The position numbers and the translations under genes were made by a program. The notes beneath the pieces are model-generated. The model worked only from the letters and a program-made list of their open reading frames with translations, did no database searches and was not told the DNA's origin. From Plicaturopsis crispa FD-325 SS-3 (taxonomy: Eukaryota; Basidiomycota; Agaricomycetes; Amylocorticiales; Amylocorticiaceae), in NCBI GenBank assembly GCA_000827205.1, contig KN832554.1, positions 152,751 through 216,750 of the forward strand: 64,000 nt of DNA, written 5' to 3'. Within the stretch, counting starts at the first letter, position 1, and each line of letters begins with the position of its first letter. Positions 1-12,278 of this stretch are shown here, in pieces.

Positions 1-851
1 GCCGTCGCTGTCAGCGTCCCACTCGAGGCGCCCGATGCGAAGAGCAGGACGATGAGAAGGAAACGCTCTGATGCGAGCGATTATAAGGATGCAGACAATG
101 CGCGCTCCTCCTTTGAACTGGAGAACTTTAGCTCCAAGGACGTCTACGCATGGCGGCACGGGGTAGATCGCAGCCAGGGTGAGCTGCGACACAGAAAGAA
201 CCCTAGCCAGCCAGGCAATGCTCTTGACGAGGTGCGCATCCCAACGAATACGATGCTCCATCGATGTTACTCACACATCGATAGTCCAACATTTCAATCC
301 CTTTCGTTCCTATGACCCCTACGCACGTCCTTTTCGACCCATCTTCACCCTCTACCCCCACCTCTACCGCCCCCTCTTTAGCACTACCCCCTACACCTTC
401 CCGTCAGCACACTCCGCAGAATACTCCTCCTAGAATTCCGTCGCCCCCTCCAGCATTTGTGCGATCATCGCCGAATCTGCCAACCCCCGCCCCAAGCTCT
501 CCAGGTCTGTCCCCCTTCATTGCCGCCTCTGCGCCTTCCGTTCGCGGCGATTCCCCCGATGGAATGCGGGACTTGGAAATCATCTCCGCCTCGTCGCAGG
601 CTCCTGGATCGCCGTTCTCGCCCCTGTCGAACGTGATGTCCCCTGCGCAGGCTATATCAGAACTCGACCTGCTCTCCGCTTCAGAGCCGGATGACGACGA
701 GTACGAGTCGTTCGTGTCCTCCGAGACGCAGTCGAATGTCACCGAATCGCACGCCGGCAGCGCGTTCGAGGAGGATGACTTTGACGTCAGGTCCGTCCAT
801 GGCATGGGCAGCGAAGCTTCGAGCTGGGCCAGCGTCCATGGCAGCAGCTGA
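1..851 (+). CDS. Ser/Pro-rich protein of unknown function, C-terminal part (5' end outside window)
   Basis: Frame 1 is open from the first base, so the gene starts outside the window. I read exons 1-231 and 285-851, joined by a 53 nt intron (GTGCGC donor, CTCAC branch-like site, ATAG acceptor). The join is in phase and gives about 265 visible residues. The first ~75 residues are charged and basic. The next ~110 are very rich in Ser, Pro and Thr, with repeated SP/TP pairs that could be phosphorylation sites. The last ~60 are acidic (EPDDDEYESF, FEEDDFDVRS). I see no catalytic motif, signal peptide or membrane segment and do not recognise the family. The composition suggests a disordered tail of a regulatory or scaffold protein, which is inference only. 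Confidence 0.6.
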
Positions 852-1310
852 AGCCCCCCTCCTTCCTAATTGCCTTCGGTCGCTTTGTGTGTATGTATGT
901 AATTCCCGGTCTGTCTTCCTTGCTATAGCTTTCCCATTCCGCAACGTGACACTCATTCGCTTTCTCCGCCGCAACACATCCCATCTGCTGTGTCTCCCTT
1001 TCATTGCTGGTTCAGATCATCTCCTATCTATCTCACTCCCTCGCGCGTATTCGACGCTTATTATCACTGTGTAGTCCGTTTTCCTTTTCCCTTTCTTCCA
1101 CTGGTGTACCATAATATACATGTGCAGACACGCTTTACACGCACATCGATAGAGGGCGAGCCTTCAAATACACTCGCAATTTTCCTGCCTGCCTACGTGA
1201 AAAGCTACGTGAAGGACGGCTGGGACTAGACTTGGCACACTAGCTTGATCCACTCGATAAACGCAATAAGTCAAAATTTAAACCATACCGACTAAATTAT
1301 TATCCAAACA
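852..1310. other. Intergenic, convergent gene ends
   Basis: This lies between the stop of the Ser/Pro-rich gene and the stop of the Nudix gene on the other strand. It is pyrimidine-rich on the + strand and presumably holds both 3' untranslated regions. No further gene or repeat is visible. Confidence 0.5.
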
Positions 1311-2601
1311 TCATAGACGGCTCCGAATCTTCCTCTCCCTCCCTTTCCTCCGCCGATTCTCTCCCTTCTGATACACCTCGACCTCCGCTCTTTCCGGCGG
1401 CACGCCCTCGGTCGCTTCCCGCCTACGCCGACGGTCTTCTAGCCGCGCGCGCACCTCCTTTGCTAGCGCCGGATCGACCGCCGCGTCAGGGTTGGGGATC
1501 CCTTGCTCCTTTAGCGCCTCACGGAACTTGTCCATAGTCAGCAGTGCATACGCGATCCGCAGGTCCATGCTCGGCGAGTCCGGCGCGTCCTCATCGAACT
1601 CGGGCACGCGCCCATATCCAATGGTGGCCACCCGTATAAGGATCGAGCTGCAAATCGCGTCGCGCGGTGAGAGAATAGAAAGAGGTGAGAGGTGTGGGAA
1701 TGGGGCTACGTACGCTGTAAGCCCAAAGACCGGTTTTATCCCCCCGGCTTCGCGTCCGGTGAGGAACCGGTGCATTCGCACCTTGCCCATATTGTGCCAG
1801 TCGATGTCCATGTACGTGTGGTACTCGACCTCGACGAGCTCAGTTTCGGCGGGGAATGGTGGGGTAGAAGAGAGGAAGGACGCGAGCGGGTGCGAGAATA
1901 GGGATGCTACTTCCGCTGCGTTTAGGATTGGCTATTGGTGTAGAAAATATGTTTAGTGCATTGCCGCGAGATGAGAATGGGAACGTGCGCACTCGCAAAG
2001 AGTTGTCTGTGATAAGGACGACGACACTGCGAAGATACGGTTGAATGCTGTTATATAGGCTGGACGAGACACTTACGGAGTGACAATCAACTGGTTTCCG
2101 GCAAGCCATGGCTCGAGTATGCATAATAATGGTACGCGCCGCCGGTCAAGAGGAAGGCCTATCTAATCATTGCTTAGAAGCTATCCATTTGCGTTTAAAC
2201 ATATGATACCACGCGACTCACCTCCTCGAATGCTTCGCGTCGCTGTGCCCGTCGGTCAGAAACAAGGTCAATGCATGCAGATAGCTGCTCACAGCAGTAT
2301 CTTCAAGGTACTTATCCTGCGCATCAACTTTGCCGCCTGGCAGTGATGTGTCGCCCGCATACGTTCTGAGCGTAGCAGACCGCCTACAATACATTCATTG
2401 AATAGTTGTAATTAGCACTCAGGTTTACATGCATTCGAGCAGTATCGTGACAGAGGGTACACCTACTTACCGGCTCAGTAGGACATAGAGGTCGCCTTGT
2501 CGGCCCACGAACAACGCGACTAGCACTGCCGCGCATCGCTTTCTCGGGAACGTGAACCTCCGCTTCGGTGTGCGGTATGCAGCTGGTCGTGCAATGCGCA
2601 T
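1311..2601 (-). CDS. PCD1: Nudix hydrolase, coenzyme A diphosphatase (PCD1/NUDT7/NUDT8) family
   Basis: Family members cleave CoA and acyl-CoA to 3',5'-ADP and phosphopantetheine, often in peroxisomes. Joined exons read FPRKRCAAVLVALFVGR, GDLYVLLSRR, then the Nudix region GDTSLPGGKVDAQD followed by ARREAFEEIGL. This keeps the Gly-Gly-Lys and the R-E-x2-E-E-x-G core, with Asp in the position typical of the CoA-pyrophosphatase branch. Downstream are PLLCILEPWLAGNQLIVTP, LFSHPLASFL and HRFLTGREAGGIKPV, also typical of this branch. At least five introns are needed: in the Nudix helix, before VVVLI, before PILNAAEVA, and after GLTA. The C-terminal ~60 residues are rich in Arg and Glu. No C-terminal peroxisomal tripeptide is obvious. 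The start at 2601 (MRIARP) is the first ATG before the conserved block; an upstream exon is possible. Confidence 0.85.
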
Positions 2602-3773
2602 CAGGCACTCTGCCACGCCGCAAGCAGGCACACACACGTACCTAGCGCGCGAAGGCACCTACAGGAAGGTTATTCGTATCTGCTGAGCACTTGAAAGCGC
2701 GTCTGCTAAGTACGAACGGCAGCTCACTGCTTGGATTCGTCGCTGAGCGGCGGCAGAGTTGAAGACTCGTTGATTCGTAGCTTTGGTTTGTGGAACTTCA
2801 GTAGATTTATTGGCTTTCCAGGGCTGTCGTTTGGCGGCATTGTTGCAGAGAAGTGGCAATTTAGCGTATGCAAGTTGTAACAGCTACAGTGATTGGAACG
2901 ACTTCAAGGGAATCGGGATGCGGGGGCGGGGTACGCGACCCGGAAACGCCAGTCGCCGAAGGCCGAATTTGATTTTCCCGCCATTTCTCCTCTCGCCACC
3001 ATCAACTTGAGTGCTTTGGCCTCAGGAATGCTATCTTCACTAAAAAGCACTCTGCACATCTCGCTAGCAAGGATTAGAAGGGCTTCAGGACACTAGCATC
3101 TCGGGCACTCGCTATCATACCCGGACTCGACGGACGCAGTCTGCCGTGCTGCTGCAACGAGGCAGTTTACATACGTTCGTCTCGTCGATCAGGCGTGCTT
3201 CACTCACAGAATGCTTTTATCTCTCCGATTTTGACCAACGGACTTTCATGTCGGCGAGATCCTGTGCAATCACGGACAATAGAAACGTGTTTGCTCCTGG
3301 TCTCGTCAACAACTGACGATAATCATGCCTTGTGTTATGCAAATTAGGGTGCATACGAGTTGCGAATTACAGGTACAATGTGCTCGGAGTTGTCCTCGAG
3401 ATTAGCCGAAGACTCATGGCAGTCCGAAGGAGCCGCAACTACTCATAGCGCATCGATTGCACGGTGAGTGATCCCGTAACATGGCTTGCAATGACGAATT
3501 CACCTCGTTTTTGGGTACACGTGTTAGCCGGCATTGTCCTCTGACGGGGGTACGGCTGGTGTGCATCCACTCATTGCCGGGTAACGCCTCCGTTCTGTGA
3601 ACAGAAAGCATGGCTGCGTGCGCGCGACCTCGACGTAAAGGCCTGGCAGCCCCAGCTTACTAGATAACGCACGCTGCAGTCCCCAGAGGAGTCTATTATC
3701 GCTCTGCGGTCCCTCATCTTTCTGCACATTTTCGTTTCATTCCAGCTTTGAACCACTTTCTTACGACCACATC
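2602..3773. other. Intergenic region between divergent genes
   Basis: About 1.1 kb between the Nudix start and the WW-like gene A start. The only open stretches are short and unsupported. It probably holds both promoters and any missing 5' exon of the Nudix gene. No repeat or RNA gene was recognised. Confidence 0.4.
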
Positions 3774-6700
3774 ATGGCGGCCCCTCCGTCGCCAGCACCA
3801 TCAACTACAGCGCCTCAGAAGAAGGGTTTCCGCACCCGTGTGGGGACTCTTGTTCGGCGAACATCATCCTCGCTCAGCATTGGGTCTGAACGACGCGCTT
3901 CCAAGGCCTCTACTTCCTCCAAAGACTCAGACGAGGGCTCGCTCAAACATCTGGATACGGCGCTGGCGCCGCCCGCCCACGAGGTCTCGGGTCCCAGCCC
4001 CATCGCAGAGTCTCCTGCGCGCGAGCAGGCTGCTCTCGAGCCGCCTCAGACAGAGCACGCGCCCAAAGGTCCTTCACCACTCGCAGCTGCGGTTCTAACA
4101 AACGAATCTCCCACGTCCGAGCTTCCTCCCAGCGAGCTGCCCGATGCCCAACAGCCGCCCGCACCTGCTGCGGAACCGGGTCTTCAGGCGCCTCAAATCA
4201 AGGAGACTCCTGCGACACCGTCGGTCACTGGAGAGCCTAGCGATCAGGCGGCTCCAGCTCAGCCGGAAGTAGCAAATGGAGACGTCGCAGTGGAAGCGAA
4301 GCCAGCCGTAGAGAAGGAGCCAATTCCAGAAACTGCGAGGGCAGCGGAAAGCGACGAGGGCATTCAGACCGAAGCGCCTCCGAACCTGTCTGTCGCAGAA
4401 GGCGCTACCTCGTACTTTGACATTCCCGCTCCGCAGACAATCACGCCATCTCATCCCGTGGACGATGTGAGCGAACCCATCGCCGAGCCAGCCGTTGCCC
4501 CTCCCGCGCCTGCTGCACCGCTTCGTGCGACGGAGAAAGCGCCGGGAGAGGATAACCCGTGGGCGAATCGCACTGGGTACGTCTCGACGAAGACTAGCGC
4601 AGCATCTTTAGCTGCGATTGCGGCCGCGCATCCGGACCGCTACGTGCCTCCGCAGCCGTCTCACAGCAATGGCGACGTTAGCTACGCCACCACTATTGCT
4701 TCAAGCCACAGGTGAGCAATCTCCTTCAAAAATCATAAACAGCCGCTAATAACTATCGATCGACAGGCCTAGCGAGGATCCCTTCAGAGATCCGTTCGCA
4801 GACCCTCCGGCACCTCCAGGACTGGACCAAAGATACTCTGAACAGACTGTCCGAATGCCCGAGTATGTCACAGGTGTTATACACATCCCTATGACGGGCG
4901 CTAACATGCTTCAACAGACCCCATGCATCTGTGCAGGTTCAGCCTGAGCCTTCAATAGGCCCCACAGAGATGCCGCAGCCGCAGGTTGTAGAACCCACAG
5001 CTTCCAAGTAAGCACTGTGGCTCTAGCACGCCAGAAGTAACTCTAATTTTTTTTTCAGGTCTATTCACGACATGCCTTCGGAATATAGTGCCAGTGGAGC
5101 CGATGCACCCACGCGCAGTGAACCGGTCACCGAGTGAGTTCTAGTCTATATTGTGACACACGCTAGAAGGTGCTAAGCGCAGCACAGTGAGAGACAACCC
5201 CTCTTGCCTCGTCCAGGAAGTCCTCGTGATCAGAGGACGTCGTACCTCCAGCCAAGCGCCTCAAGCCGTCTCAACTCGTCGATCCGAACAGGCGACGGCT
5301 CGTACCCCGTGTCGACGCCTCTTCTGCACAACCTCGGCTGGATAGAATACGTCCTTCCCGACGGCTCGTTCTACTACGTTCACCCCACACTGCGCACGAC
5401 CACCGACATCGACCTGCGCTCGCCCAAGAAGCTCGAGGCCGTCACCGCCTACTTTGACCGTAAGAATGGCGGCGTCCCGGTCCCCCCGCTGGGATACGAA
5501 TTGTGGCTGCGAGATGCGAGCACGAAGCCCAAAGACCTCAAGCCGGTGAGGAACTGGGTCGACCACAGGAAGAGGATGGTGTCGTTTGACCCGCCATCAA
5601 CGGCGCACCCTGGCCGTACGGCCGGGGATGACAGTAAGTGGGCGATCGAATGGTGTTTTCTCAAGGCAGTTGCTGACCATTTTCTGAAGAGATGGACATG
5701 GAGTACCGTTACTGGTCTTTCATGGAATCCCATCCGGCGCATGTTGCCCTCCCTGCCAATGCGCGTGCGGAGGCTCTCGACGTCCTGACTTGGTCGTGGA
5801 CAGGTGAGCTCCTTGAAGTCGTACACGAGTCCTGTATTCACCGACCTCGCAGACCGCCTTCTTCCTTCAGATCGGCCGATATCTCCTCCATTCAGCCAGG
5901 AGGAATGTGGGGAGCTCATGGGCCTATTACGATCTTTCAGTGGTTCGTCCTTGTTTTTCATATACGTACTTATATCTTCTCACTTCCGATGAAGACTCCC
6001 CCAGTGACTCCAGCATAAACACTGTCGTTCACACTCGCGCCGTCGCAAGGATCCTCATGAGAATCGGTCGGTTCGATTTATGCTTTGCTATTATCGTAGG
6101 TGCTCATTTTTTTCTCCGGCAGGTCAATGGCGACAAGCGTACTTCCGTCCGCAAAAGCCCTTGCCCCGAGACGCTGTCAAAGACGGACTACGCTACTCGG
6201 GTCGCCGGATTCCCTTCAGCCGCGCCGCGTTCGACTTCGTCGTTTCCGTCGTATGCCTGGGCATACCATACATCTTCATGAACCGCTCACACTTCCACCG
6301 CGTGGACGAGGAGGGAGGGCTCCAAAGCGCAGGCCCGATGCTCGTCGTCGGTGCCTGTGCATGCCTCATTGTGAGATCTCTCTTCCGTCACGGATATTCC
6401 TTCCTTTCTAAGTTTGTGCGTATTTCAAGGCTGCCATTGTCCTGAGTGCCTCCGTGACGTTTATATCGCTTCCCGGCCTTGACAGTGTCGCGCGCGTGGC
6501 TGGTTTCGTCGCAATTCTTACCTCTACCGCCAGTATGGTATCGGCCTTGATCGTCCTTTTTCGATATAAGGCCGATGCGCAACAATCTGCGAGGTCCTTC
6601 GTCGGGGAGGGGATGGTGCTGATTTCAGTGAGTTTCTTACTGCGTCGAGTAGTCAAACCTTGCTGATGCCTGCTTTTAGAGACGCAGCGTTGTTCTCTCT

Positions 6701-6898
6701 CTTCCCCTAGTCTTCCTCGCATACGCCATCATCGCCTTCGTTGCCGGCGTCATAATCTATTCATTCAACGGTGTAACTGTAACCAACGTCGGGACGATCA
6801 CCCGGCACTTCGACCAGCACACACGCTGGTTCGTCATGGGCACGATAGGCGGTCTCGCGGGCGTGTTGATCACTGCTGCGCTTCTCTCTCGACGGTGA
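3774..6898 (+). CDS. WW-like domain, multi-pass membrane protein (family member A)
   Basis: The first exon (from 3774) encodes ~310 disordered residues rich in Pro, Ala, Glu and Ser, with a basic N-terminus (KKGFRTRVGTLVRR). Four small exons follow up to ~5140. The exon near 5200-5630 holds a WW-like module: LGWIEYVLPDGSFYYVHP followed by LRTTTDIDLR. The first Trp, the PDG turn and the YY pair are present, but the second Trp of a classical WW domain is missing. A conserved middle part follows (EYRYWSFMESHPAH, PISPPFSQEECGELMGLL). About four or five hydrophobic segments come next, including IPFSRAAFDFVVSVVCLGIPY, LPGLDSVARVAGFVAILTS and VVLSLPLVFLAYAIIAFVAG. The stop is at 6896-6898. The same architecture recurs in two other genes here (26399-28195 and 39161-41405). 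The function is unknown; the family appears specific to basidiomycetes. Confidence 0.8.
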
Positions 6899-7249
6899 GG
6901 GGAGAATATCGACGGTACTGTACACTAATTTATTACTCGCACGATCTCTGTTGCACGATAGTTCACGACCAAATATTATGATATGATGTGTAGCTGTATC
7001 GCTTTGGTGTTCCAACAGGACACTCGCCGACGGCCCTCCTCGTTTCGCCTCCGTCCTGGCCCGGTCTGTGGACCCATAACCTGTACAATGCTACCGCTGT
7101 ACCATGCGCCTCTCGCGCGGTCACCTACTGTGTATACAATACCTCATAGAGTGTGTAACCAGTTTAACTCAATGATGGGCTTTGAGGCGAGCACTCGACT
7201 CTAAATACGTAGGCGACACTGCAGCACTAAGTGACTACATTCTACTCAG
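6899..7249. other. Intergenic, convergent gene ends
   Basis: Between the stops of the WW-like gene A and the permease gene. It presumably holds both 3' untranslated regions and terminators. Nothing else is recognised. Confidence 0.5.
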
Positions 7250-9534
7250 TCAGACCGAGGATTTGTGCATATCCTCGTCAATCACGTCCGCGCCCACAAC
7301 TTCCTCGTCCTCCTCAGCCTCTATCTCACTCTCTTGTGGAAGTAGCAGATTCAATATCACAGCAACAATGCCAGAGGAAAGGACTGCAAAACAAGGCGCC
7401 TCATCAGTATTCACAAAGCTTCAGTCAAATGGGCGGAATCTCACATGGTGTGCTCAAGATAATCGTGATAGAGCTGAACAATCCCTGCAGGCCTTTATTC
7501 GGATGGTCTACGCCGTCGAAGAGGTGCGTGAACACGTCTGGCACGAGAAGGTCGCCGACACCAAACGACAGCGCGGCGGCGAGCACGAATCGGTCTCGCC
7601 GGGTGAACCTAACGTACGACAGCACGCGCACGCCCGATACGGCGACTGACGCGAACAGGAACGTCGTCACACCGCCGAGAACGGGGTTCGGAACTAGGGG
7701 GGCCCTGGTAAGCTAATCGGCGTGAAAACGAGGACAGGTGGCGATGAGCTTACTAGCTAAGAAAACGCCAGATATCTTGCCCAGTACGCCGAAGAGGATC
7801 AGGAAGGCGCAACACCATCTCCCCGCCTGGCGGTTTGCGCATCGGGTGATAGCAATGACGCCGTTGTTCTGGGCGAAGATCGACAAAGGTGTCACGGTGA
7901 ATAGAGCGGAGAAGAATCCGCCCAGGCCATCGCTCTAGACAGCTTGTCAGCATGTGTTCGGGCTGAGGACGTCTCTACGTACCAGTACGCCTCCCTGGAT
8001 CCGGGAGTCGAAGGCCTCTCCATCCACCTCGACGCGGGAGACTTCAGCAGACGCCGTGATATCGCCAATAGCTTCCATCATCAACGACACTGCACAAGTT
8101 TTCGCATGTCAATATAACATTCAGCCACTGCAGTGGAGGTTAAGTACCATAAACCGCAAGCATGGGCAAAATTGCCGGCGGATACACGCCAATCTTGAAC
8201 CGATGCACCCTGAGTTAAGAACGGGCATTCTCAATATTTATAAGATTCATGAGTTCAGTCAAAAATTACCATAAGAACGTGATAGCAGGGGCTGTTTTGA
8301 TAGAGCTGCCATCGATGTACCCAGCGGCACCAGCGACGATGCAGCCGACAACAAGACCCACGATGATAGATATGTTCTTGAGGAAAGGCGAACCGAAGAG
8401 CTCCGTGAGGATGATAGCTACAAATGACAGGAAGCCGAGCCCGATAAACTCGGGCGAGCCCCACCTGTATGATGAGCATATTAGACAACGTAGAGTACAG
8501 TTGAGGGCGCGCACATAGGACTTACGGGAGCGGCCGAGGCGCAAGTGTTGTCGGGCACAGCTGGAAAATTCCGCTCGTGGGCCGCGAAGAGCAGTCGTTA
8601 GACCCGCCGCCCCAGTTGGGCATACCAGACGAACCGATCAACGATGCTCCGATCATGAGTATGACCGTGCCGGTGACCATGGGCGGGAATATCCTCTTGA
8701 GCGCCTTCGGAGGTACAAACGAGAGAAATATTTCGAGGAACGAGCAGATAAGCGAGGTCCCTAGCATCGAGGTAACTGCAGTCAGGATCATTACTATCGA
8801 AGGTGCGCAAGGACCTGCATACCAAGGACTTTTCCGTATGCATCTGGGCATGCGCTCCGCGTAACTACGCCGTCTGACCCTGTAATAGAGTGGCAAGTCC
8901 CGTCGGCATACATGGCGTCGAAGATCTACCAGAGGCCGCGGCGTCAGGATGTGCAGTGAAAAATGCATGTCTTTATCACAAACAGAATTTGCGGTACTGA
9001 GCGTAGCAAAGCTCGTACCGACGACGGAGAGCAAGCCCGTCCCGATGTAGTAGTTCTTGAACAGATGAATTCGAGACATCTGGACGAGACTGAGAATCCC
9101 TACAAAGGGATCCATTATACGACCTCAACATGGAGTTACACCTGACACTTACCACACCCAATGAGCGACGCAGAAATCATGTACGCGGACGTCGTGCTAT
9201 CCAGATTCAGTGCACTAGCGAATATAATGGGTGGTGTGATCAACCCGGCCAGCATGGCGAGCGCATGTTGAAGACCACTTGTAATTGCCAGGAAGAGAGG
9301 GAGTTCGGCGTCGAGCGCGTAGAATGGCGGCAGTCTACGCGTTTTCTGGTTTCCAAACGGCAGCGAGGGCATGCAAAGCCAGCCGTAATCGTAGTCGCCC
9401 AGCCATCCGTGTCGCGTCGTCAATTTCCGTCCAATACGCGCTGCTCTCGAACGAAATTGCGACGGAATCTGCGGTCGAGGGGTTGGTACCGGTTGCTCCT
9501 TGTTCGTAGTGGTGATTGACGGTGCCGCAGACAT
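7250..9534 (-). CDS. Uric acid/xanthine-type nucleobase permease (NCS2/NAT family)
   Basis: A multi-pass plasma-membrane symporter of the nucleobase-ascorbate transporter family, like Aspergillus UapA/UapC, which import uric acid and xanthine with protons. The start ATG at 9534 gives MSAAPSITTTNKEQPVPTP, a cytosolic N-terminus. Next come LFLAITSGLQHALAMLAGLI and LSLVQMSRIHLFKNYYIGTG. The exon from ~8760 gives FLEIFLSFVPPKALKRIFPP, then VTGTVILMIGASLIGSSGMP. Later exons give WGSPEFIGLGFLSFVAII and the family signature FAQNNGVIAITRCANRQAG, which fits the Q-N-x-G-x4-T-[RKG] motif of substrate binding. The C-terminal tail is acidic (EIEAEEDEEVVGADVIDED). Several short introns separate these pieces and splice in phase. 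All key blocks are present, so it is probably functional. Uric acid versus xanthine versus other purine specificity cannot be told. Confidence 0.92.
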
Positions 9535-9980
9535 GACAGAGGCGTTGACGAGGGTGTTTAAGGACGCCTAACCTTTATATCGACCGTCCCTGGAGGAGAA
9601 CTATATGCGACTGTGACACCCACAAGAGAACAGTCTGGACAAAAAATGAACAGCTCTCGCCATCGTTCGCATGCATGTTTTCAGCGCCGTTGTCGGAGAG
9701 CAACTGGGACATGTTAGGACATGTTCCGGTAAACAGATAAGGCTCTTATCTCTCGGTCATGTTTTCTGTCAAGCGAAGCAAATGACTCGGGGCGCGTAAA
9801 ATCAAATTCGACGCGTCGTGTGGGAACGCTGCCTGAAACACAGAATTTGCCCGGTTGACTTCGTTCTGTCCAGATTTTACTTTGCCCTGCAGTCAATCGC
9901 CACTGGCCAGTACGCAGAGATTTAGTGCGACTTGTCGAATCGCTTTGTGAACGAGAGGTTGGCGAGAGGCTGCACAGGAG
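9535..9980. other. Intergenic region upstream of the permease
   Basis: Presumed promoter region of the permease gene on the minus strand. No motif stands out clearly. Confidence 0.35.
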
Positions 9981-10280
9981 CTATGTGTGATTCTGAAAAA
10001 GGTGCTTTAGCCCCTGTGTGAAATCTGGAGGAAGTTCAAGTTGTCCTTTTGCTCTCATGTAGGTTTGTGCAATTTGTGCATGGACTGCATGGACGACAGA
10101 CGGAAGACGACCGACTTCAATATTAATATTCAACCTTGCTGGACGCCGCCAGTTTGTATAGCTTTGACCGTTGATGCACGCTCCGGGGGCCAGAATTTGT
10201 TGGAACGTCGTTGAGCGTTCACAATAAATACTACAAGGTATATCGTACGCACTCAGCGCTCTCACCAGAATATCACACAT
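9981..10280 (-). CDS. Possible small hypothetical protein
   Basis: An open frame of about 100 codons begins at an ATG (MCDILVRALS) only 49 bp from the start of the divergent F-box-like gene. Its C-terminal half (NINIEVGRLPSVVHAVHAQ, then a charged helix-like LELPPDFTQGLKHLF) looks protein-like in composition rather than random. There is no recognised domain. It could be a real small gene, an exon, or a degraded C-terminal fragment of a larger gene. Support is weak. Confidence 0.25.
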   Translation of the reverse strand: MCDILVRALSAYDIPCSIYCERSTTFQQILAPGACINGQSYTNWRRPARLNINIEVGRLPSVVHAVHAQIAQTYMRAKGQLELPPDFTQGLKHLFQNHT

Positions 10281-10328
10281 ATTGACTGCTACCCCACTCA
10301 ACAGCTCGCTTCACCCTCAACCGCAAAA

Positions 10329-12074
10329 ATGTCTCGCGGATACAGCTCGTATCGCCACAAAGGCAGATATTTTGTGCGCTACAACCACTCGGACTCCCAC
10401 CCGTGGGGGCTAGGTTCCAGGCTGGCCGCCACGATACCTAAAGAAGACCCGAGGGCGTTCAATGCATGGCTGGAGAACGCGCGCGCGCAGCTTGACGCTG
10501 ATTACGAGGAGTTGAAGAATATTGGTGGCACAGATGACTCAGACGACTCTAACGACTCCAACGACTCAGACGACTCTAACGACTCCAACGACTCAGACGG
10601 CTCGTACGACACAGATAAAATAGACAGGAGAGCTTATTTCGTCAGCGACAAGCAGCCTGTCACCGACCGGTACATCGACTGGGTATGGGAAATTGACCTC
10701 GACAGGCTGGTCTTCCTCGTCTGCGCCGAACCATTTTTCCGACTCGATCACATGCCTTGGGACGACGTGTTTCTTCAGTGCATCGGCTATGACCACTATG
10801 GCCACCATGCCCCAATTGAGGAGACGCCATCCGAGTATCGCTACAACTGGACGGCTCCTCCACCCAGCGTCGAGGACGCGGCGCTGGAAGTGTACGTTGC
10901 ACACAAAAGGAACGAAACGTCTGCAGCCACGCTGCTCTCGGCGGTGGATGGCGACGTGCTGTCCGATGACGAATGCGTCCACACACAGCTGCTTGAAGTG
11001 CTGGTCGGAAACATCATGAAGGCACCTGCGGTCGGACACAGCGTACGTCTGACGGAGAACGTCGCGAGACCGGAGGAGTTGACGCAGGATATTCGCGATT
11101 TCGCCGTGCTCCTTCCCTGCCTCGCACTTCTACCATCCATATTCCCGTACCCCGATCTCAAGCGCCCAGAGAACGTAGATGCTATCTGGCTGCGCAGGGA
11201 CGTTGTACTCCGTGTCACTACGCACCTCGACGACGAGCGAAATATGCAGGCTGGCATCGCTGCCCTTGTCTCAGCCATCATGAGCACGACCGAGGGTGAA
11301 GGCATCGTCTATGGTGTCGTGTTCTCCATCTTCCACTGTGTCCTGGTCCGCGTCGACATGAATGCAGGCGGATCGTTTGATCACACGCCTGCCCTCCAGT
11401 TTTTGCCGTCGTTCTACGCGAAGTCGCCGTCTACGCCGGGCATCACAGCTCTTGCGCGCTTGGGCTTTCGATATGACCCCGATATTGTCGAAAGGACGGC
11501 GCAATGGCTTCACCACAAAGGCGCTTCAACCTCTCTGGACTTGTCCGTATCGTCCCTCGCTCCTTTCAAGATATCACCGGCGCCAGATATCACTGCGCTC
11601 GACAGGCTTCCCATGGAGATCCTAGAGCAGATCGTTGGTCACATTAGTACCCGTAGCGCTGATCTGCTGAAGCTCGCTCAATTATCCGAGCGCTGCAAGT
11701 CGTTCGCGGCCATGCAGCTACGGGCTCCATTTATAAGCGATCTCCAACTGACGAGGGCTATTCCACGGAGCTCTCCACTCGGACGTGCAGCGCATGGTGA
11801 CGAATCTACGGAACACAATAATCTCCCTGCCTACCCACTTCAAGTGCACCCTGATGAATCTCGGAGACACGACAAACTCACTACCCAGTCATTCGCCGCC
11901 CATTCCGACCACTTTGGATATGTTCTTGTGCACTTGTGTGAGATGCGTCGCACAAGCAGGCCCTTTACCGGCAACGTCTTGCGGACTTTGCCCCTCGAGA
12001 TTCCTCATATCGCTCGCGACCGTTTCCGCCATAGCAAATTCGCTGTAGTATTCGAGGAAATGCCCGCCACATGA
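10329..12074 (+). CDS. F-box-like protein of an Agaricomycete-specific family, with Asp/Ser/Asn repeat
   Basis: A single long frame of 581 codons starts MSRGYSSYRHKGRYFVRYNH, an N-terminus that I recognise from expanded Agaricomycete families of unknown function. Residues ~70-95 are a low-complexity run of DSNDSNDSDD type, encoded by an imperfect 27 bp tandem repeat at about 10535-10600. Residues ~420-460 hold an F-box-like segment (LDRLPMEILEQIVGHISTRS, then LLKLAQLSERCKSFA). F-box proteins normally link Skp1/cullin ubiquitin ligases to substrates. A C-terminal F-box-like region is not the classic arrangement, so that role is inferred. The final ~100 residues after the F-box are less protein-like, so a 3' intron or an earlier true stop is possible. 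Confidence 0.7.
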   Translation: MSRGYSSYRHKGRYFVRYNHSDSHPWGLGSRLAATIPKEDPRAFNAWLENARAQLDADYEELKNIGGTDDSDDSNDSNDSDDSNDSNDSDGSYDTDKIDRRAYFVSDKQPVTDRYIDWVWEIDLDRLVFLVCAEPFFRLDHMPWDDVFLQCIGYDHYGHHAPIEETPSEYRYNWTAPPPSVEDAALEVYVAHKRNETSAATLLSAVDGDVLSDDECVHTQLLEVLVGNIMKAPAVGHSVRLTENVARPEELTQDIRDFAVLLPCLALLPSIFPYPDLKRPENVDAIWLRRDVVLRVTTHLDDERNMQAGIAALVSAIMSTTEGEGIVYGVVFSIFHCVLVRVDMNAGGSFDHTPALQFLPSFYAKSPSTPGITALARLGFRYDPDIVERTAQWLHHKGASTSLDLSVSSLAPFKISPAPDITALDRLPMEILEQIVGHISTRSADLLKLAQLSERCKSFAAMQLRAPFISDLQLTRAIPRSSPLGRAAHGDESTEHNNLPAYPLQVHPDESRRHDKLTTQSFAAHSDHFGYVLVHLCEMRRTSRPFTGNVLRTLPLEIPHIARDRFRHSKFAVVFEEMPAT

Positions 12075-12278
12075 GGTGTAAAACGGGGAGAAATAACGAT
12101 ATGCGCTTCTAGACTATCACTTCCTCGCTGTCAACACTGTGCCCTCGTCGAGATCGCGAACAGGTTATATGTCATTTTTTGACCATGAGCGACACAAACT
12201 AGATACACCGTCATGACAGTAGAAAGAAACGCGAATCACCTAGTAGATCCCCGTTCCAAGCCCCTGAGATTTCCGAAA

